From: an uncultured Bacillota bacterium
GTDB lineage: Bacteria > Bacillota > JAAYKD01
Direction: 5' to 3'
Assembly: GCA_937897315.1 (NCBI GenBank)
Contig: CALCNS010000164.1
Span: 1-8,725, forward strand
Length of the DNA: 8,725 bases
Positions 5,470-8,725 of the stretch are shown in pieces. Position 1 is the first letter of the stretch, and each line of letters begins with the position of its first letter. The notes under the pieces were generated by a model, which saw only the letters and a list, made by a program, of their open reading frames with translations, searched no databases and was not told the origin of the DNA. The position numbers and the translations under genes were made by a program.

Positions 5470-6606
5470 TCAATTTCCAAAAAAGGTGCGATTGCTTCGC
5501 ATGGCTATTGAATTAATGATACCTAATCCCCAAAGCATGGCCATGAGATTCGAACTCGCATAACTCATCAATGGCCAAGGAATACCAGTGACCGGCATCA
5601 CTCCGAGTGTCATGCCAACATTCACCAACAAATGAAATAAAAGCATGCTCGCCATACCGCTGCAAACTAACCGAGCGAACTTATCGTTGGAGATTTTGCC
5701 GACTTTATAGATACGGTAAATCATAAACAAGTATAGAAGAATGAGACCTGCAGACCCCAGAAATCCAAATTCTTCGGCCAATGCAGAGAAAATCATATCA
5801 GAATGCTTTTCGGGTACAAACTCCAATTGAGTTTGAGTGCCTTGCAAAAAGCCTTTCCCCAAAAGGCGCCCCGAACCTATCGCGATGATGGATTGAATCA
5901 ACTGCCATGTGTAGCGCGCATACTGATTATTGTTTTTGTAGTATTCCAAATTCGTAAAAATCAGGATGCGAATTTTCTGATACTCTTCAAGTTTACTCCA
6001 TAGAATAGGGAAAACAGCAATTCCGGATAACAGGATACCACCAATGATTTTGATATGTACCCCTGCCATAAAGATCATACCAATCCAAATCGCTAAAAAA
6101 ACCAAACTTGAACCCAAATCTGGTTGAAGCAATACCAATCCCAAAGGAATCCCCATGAGTAAGAAAAGCCTCACTATACACCAAGAGCTATTGCACTTCT
6201 TCTCATCACATAATAGAGTGGCCAAATTCAATATCAAGATTATTTTTGCTAGTTCAACCGGTTGTAAACTGAGTGGCCCTAAGGGAATCCATGACTGCCC
6301 ACCATAATTACCTTCACGGCCTATCAACAATACAATGACAAGCATGATGATCATGAAAATATACAACACGTAAAGTAGACTCGTCCAAACATGATAATCC
6401 AGATAAGAGCTGACTATAAATAGAAACAGCCCCAAAAACATGGCAATGAGGTGACGAATCACATAATAATAGGGTTCATCTTCAACAATGTTTCTGCTTG
6501 TACTGTATATCATCAGACTGCTAGCCACTAGAAAAAACAAAACCGATCCAAGGAGTAGCCAGTCTGCATTCTTAAAAAACTTCTTTTCGAAATGAAATGG
6601 GTTCAC
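5470..6606 (-). CDS. rodA: Rod shape-determining protein RodA (SEDS peptidoglycan polymerase)
   Basis: RodA polymerises glycan strands from lipid II during cell elongation, in complex with PBP2. This 378-aa protein has about ten hydrophobic segments. Landmarks are WIPLGPLSLQPVELAKI (106-122; usual form QPSELAK), QPDLGSS (161-167), GSGRLLGKGFLQGTQTQLEF (244-263), then VPEKHSD with the catalytic-type Asp270 (usual form PExHTD), and VTGIPWPLMSYASSN (339-353), where most members read GIPLPxxSYGGSS. I chose GTG 6606 because AAGGAG lies 7 nt upstream and 17 nt separate it from the minD stop. Longer in-frame starts would run through minD and add non-family sequence. The gene is third in the mrdA-minD-rodA operon. 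RodA rather than FtsW is favoured by the PBP2 neighbour; the altered SYGGSS motif is unusual but the rest looks functional. Confidence 0.92.
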   Translation of the reverse strand: MNPFHFEKKFFKNADWLLLGSVLFFLVASSLMIYSTSRNIVEDEPYYYVIRHLIAMFLGLFLFIVSSYLDYHVWTSLLYVLYIFMIIMLVIVLLIGREGNYGGQSWIPLGPLSLQPVELAKIILILNLATLLCDEKKCNSSWCIVRLFLLMGIPLGLVLLQPDLGSSLVFLAIWIGMIFMAGVHIKIIGGILLSGIAVFPILWSKLEEYQKIRILIFTNLEYYKNNNQYARYTWQLIQSIIAIGSGRLLGKGFLQGTQTQLEFVPEKHSDMIFSALAEEFGFLGSAGLILLYLFMIYRIYKVGKISNDKFARLVCSGMASMLLFHLLVNVGMTLGVMPVTGIPWPLMSYASSNLMAMLWGLGIINSIAMRSNRTFFGN

Positions 6607-6623
6607 CGGCTTTCTCCTTTCTG

Positions 6624-7421
6624 TTATGAACGAAACAGCTGTTTCCACCAGGATTGAGGTTCCTTCTCTTTTTTCTCGATAAGCTCTGCTTTTGGGAAAG
6701 GAATCTTCTCTCCTAACATCCTTCTTGCGATGCGGCGTAAGCATTGGGTAGCAGGGGCAGTATCCGTGCTCATCAGTAATTCTCCAAGATTCGCTGCTCT
6801 TTGAAAACCCCGATCTTCGTAAACAATACCTAATAAAATCGCAGGCAGTAATCCTGCTATGCTCTGTATATCTAGGGCATCTCCAGACTGGATGGAAAAC
6901 CAATCTACGCGATTGATAATAAACAATGGTTCTGCTTTGCTATGTTGTAAGGCTTCTAATAACGCTCTTCTACCGTTTTGAATTGCGGTGATATCCGGTG
7001 TTACGATAGCAATTAACTGATCTGCCTGATTCACAGCAATACGAAATAATTCTCCGATTCCTGCGGGACAATCTATAATAACCCAATCAAATTCATCCTT
7101 GAGACTCCTTAATAGTTCTACACTTTCAAACACTGGCACCGTTTGTAGCTCTTTTGCTCCAGGCAAAAGAAATAGATTAGGATACCGTGGAACTGGAAGT
7201 ACCGCATTTTTCCACGACTCTGCACCCGAAATGACATGAGAAAAATCAGACTTGATTTGATTCTCTAAATTAAACAGCAAATCTAGATTACGCAATCCAG
7301 AATCTCCGTCAATCAACAAGGTTCTCCGGTTGTGAAGGGCTAGTGCCGCCCCAAGATTTGCTGAAATTGTTGTTTTTCCTGTTCCGCCTTTTCCGGATAT
7401 GACAGCAATCAATCTACCCAT
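6624..7421 (-). CDS. minD: MinD-like septum-site ATPase, without adjacent minC or minE
   Basis: This 265-aa protein is a ParA/MinD-type P-loop ATPase. It has the deviant Walker A SGKGGTGKTT (9-18, signature Lys11 and Lys16), switch I LLIDGDSGLRNLDLL (35-49), Walker B WVIIDCPAG (113-121), and the MinD-type LLGIVYEDRGFQRAANLGE (196-214) and RRIARRMLGE (229-238). The C-terminus SWWKQLFRS (257-265) looks like the amphipathic membrane-targeting helix of MinD. Typical MinD proteins position division by binding MinC. Two conserved sites differ here: PAGIE is PAGIG (Gly123), and VRDxDR is IQNGRR (147-152). No minC or minE lies between mrdA and rodA. ATG 7421 is fixed by an exceptional SD and by the family start; the upstream in-frame extension overlaps mrdA and is not family-like. 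It could act in Min or have a shape-related role. Confidence 0.88.
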   Translation of the reverse strand: MGRLIAVISGKGGTGKTTISANLGAALALHNRRTLLIDGDSGLRNLDLLFNLENQIKSDFSHVISGAESWKNAVLPVPRYPNLFLLPGAKELQTVPVFESVELLRSLKDEFDWVIIDCPAGIGELFRIAVNQADQLIAIVTPDITAIQNGRRALLEALQHSKAEPLFIINRVDWFSIQSGDALDIQSIAGLLPAILLGIVYEDRGFQRAANLGELLMSTDTAPATQCLRRIARRMLGEKIPFPKAELIEKKEKEPQSWWKQLFRS

Positions 7422-7434
7422 AGGATCACCTCCT
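7422..7434 (-). promoter_or_regulatory. Extended Shine-Dalgarno of minD
   Basis: The 13 nt between the mrdA stop (TAG, 7437-7435) and the minD ATG read AGGAGGTGATCCT. The first 12 are complementary to the standard 3' end of 16S rRNA (GGATCACCTCCT). This decides the minD start, with 7 nt between AGGAGG and ATG, and predicts very efficient initiation. Confidence 0.9.
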
Positions 7435-8725
7435 CTAAGGTTTTGGCAATACGATATCCAATGGTAATAAAGGGTTTTGGAAATAGGTACGTAGCATCTG
7501 TGAAACGGTGGGACCACAAGCAACGCTTCCGCTTCTCCCGGCTTCTACTACCATAGCGATTGTGACCACCGGTTCTTCAACCGGCGCAAACGCAGCAAAC
7601 CATGCATGAGCTTTTAAATCTAGCGGATCGTTTGCAACTTGGGCGGTACCGGTCTTTGCTGCTACTTGGTACGGCAAATCCTTCCATAAATATAGATTTT
7701 CTAAACCCCCAAAATGTACTCTTTCCGAGGTACCCCCTGTCTGCGTAACATCGATAAGACCTTGGTACAATGTATCCCAAGTAGAATCTTGAAAATCCAC
7801 TGTTTTTAGTAAGCTTTTTTGAAATACTTGAATTCGATTTCCTTGGTTATCAATAATATAGTCTACTAAAGCAGGAGCGTATCGATTTCCTTTGTTCGCA
7901 ATTTGAGCCATAGCAGAAGCAACCTGCAAAGGAGTGAACGCACTGTATTGCTGCCCAATCGCAGAGAAGATGGTTTCACCTTCATACCATTGCTCTTCAG
8001 AAATTAAGTAATTCTCATATGCCCAAGTCTTATAATCCGGGTTCGATCGATGCGTGAATTGATAAGAAGCCTCTGTTTCGTACAGTAAATCTTCAAAACC
8101 TGTGTCTTCACCCAATCCAAACATTTTTGCGTACTCATCCAAAGTATCGATGCCAAGGCGTCTGCCCAGTTCAAAGCAATACGAGTTACAGGAATGACTT
8201 AATGCTTCAACCGCATTTACCCATCCATGGCTTGAAGGATAGACCCAGCATTTAGGCGCGTTGTTCTTGTCTAGGACATCATAAAACCCTTTACATTCAA
8301 TGGTTTCATATTTCTCTACCAAACCACTTTCTAAAGCTGCTGCTACTGTTATGGGTTTAAAGACAGATCCCGGTGGCAAAGCAGCTAATACTGCTCGATT
8401 TAACATAGCATTAGGATATTCTTCTGAACCTATGAGATATTGAATTCGCTTTGACTCCTCTTGCAACACACCTAATTCCCAATCATTGGGATCAAAATCG
8501 GGATAACTGGCTAAAGCCAAAATTCGCCCCGTTTGATTCTCCAGCATGACAAATGCTCCGCTATACGCTTCTTTTGCTTGTGATACACCCCAAGGATGTG
8601 TTCTAATCACGCTTAAAGAACCTTCCATTAGTTCTTCAGCCTTTTGTTGGAGCTCAATGTCTATGGTTAAGTGGATGTCTTTTCCCGGAGTCGGTTCGAT
8701 TCTTTCTAGCACGCGAATGAGATTA
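7435..8725 (-). CDS. mrdA: Penicillin-binding protein 2 (class B transpeptidase), C-terminal part
   Basis: This is the last 429 residues of PBP2, the monofunctional transpeptidase that cross-links peptidoglycan during elongation together with RodA. The frame is open to the right edge, so the membrane anchor and dimerisation domain are missing. The fragment begins near the PTPGKDIHLTIDIELQQKAE signature at the entry to the transpeptidase domain. It shows the three active-site motifs: SVFK in PPGSVFKPITV (nucleophile Ser encoded at 8367-8365), SCN in LSHSCNSYCFELG, and KTG in VAAKTGTAQV. The region before IGQQYSAFTPLQVASA has a long segment rich in aromatic and acidic residues (TEASYQFTHRSNPDYKTWAY and onward), and IGQG is replaced by IGQQ. 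The stop lies 13 nt before minD. PBP2 is favoured over FtsI-type PBPs by its rodA neighbour and overall pattern. Confidence 0.92.
   Translation of the reverse strand, partial: NLIRVLERIEPTPGKDIHLTIDIELQQKAEELMEGSLSVIRTHPWGVSQAKEAYSGAFVMLENQTGRILALASYPDFDPNDWELGVLQEESKRIQYLIGSEEYPNAMLNRAVLAALPPGSVFKPITVAAALESGLVEKYETIECKGFYDVLDKNNAPKCWVYPSSHGWVNAVEALSHSCNSYCFELGRRLGIDTLDEYAKMFGLGEDTGFEDLLYETEASYQFTHRSNPDYKTWAYENYLISEEQWYEGETIFSAIGQQYSAFTPLQVASAMAQIANKGNRYAPALVDYIIDNQGNRIQVFQKSLLKTVDFQDSTWDTLYQGLIDVTQTGGTSERVHFGGLENLYLWKDLPYQVAAKTGTAQVANDPLDLKAHAWFAAFAPVEEPVVTIAMVVEAGRSGSVACGPTVSQMLRTYFQNPLLPLDIVLPKP

Noticed and set aside
6607..6903. In-frame N-terminal extension of rodA reaching into minD
   Set aside because: The extension is the minD coding sequence in another frame, has no SD, and is unlike SEDS proteins; GTG 6606 with AAGGAG 7 nt upstream is the better start.
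7422..7523. In-frame extension of minD upstream of ATG 7421
   Set aside because: It overlaps the mrdA 3' end and shows no MinD similarity; the SD and the family N-terminus fix ATG 7421.
1..8725. Mobile elements, CRISPR arrays, tRNA or rRNA genes, toxin-antitoxin or phage genes
   Set aside because: I looked on both strands and saw no repeats, no such motifs and no gap large enough to hold one; the window is closely packed housekeeping sequence.

Overview
All genes in this window lie on the minus strand, so transcription runs from the right end to the left. Gene content, low-to-moderate GC, strong AGGAGG ribosome binding sites, consensus sigma-A-type promoters and the rplU-prp-rpmA-obgE order point to a Gram-positive bacterium of the Firmicutes, most likely class Clostridia. 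The placement in Clostridia is inferred from gene order and protein style only; I could not run a database search.

There are four transcriptional blocks in the direction of transcription. (1) 8725-5470: a cell-shape operon with the 3' part of mrdA (PBP2 transpeptidase), a minD-like ATPase, and rodA (SEDS peptidoglycan polymerase). The three genes are separated by only 13 and 17 nt. (2) 5347-4163: a single MdtG-like MFS exporter gene with its own promoter and a Rho-independent terminator folded over its stop codon. (3) 4083-1556: a B12-type radical SAM protein (TIGR03960-like) and a DUF2344 partner (TIGR03936-like), coupled by an ATGA overlap and preceded by a promoter. (4) 1547 to the left end: a fully consensus promoter, a structured rplU (L21) leader, then rplU, prp, rpmA and the start of obgE, with a terminator-like hairpin before obgE.

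PBP2 and RodA form the transpeptidase/glycosyltransferase pair of the elongation machinery. MinD, which normally works with MinC (and often MinE) in division-site selection, sits between them without either partner gene. In the ribosomal block, L27 is made with a short N-terminal extension that matches the cleavage motif of the Prp protease encoded just upstream of it. Obg is a ribosome-associated GTPase.

Most of the window is ordinary housekeeping sequence. I see no mobile element, CRISPR array, tRNA or rRNA, and no intergenic stretch over 150 bases. No clearly new system is present. The points most worth checking are the divergent MinD without MinC/MinE, a RodA with altered conserved motifs, the uncharacterised radical SAM/DUF2344 pair beside the ribosomal operon, and several compact regulatory structures.
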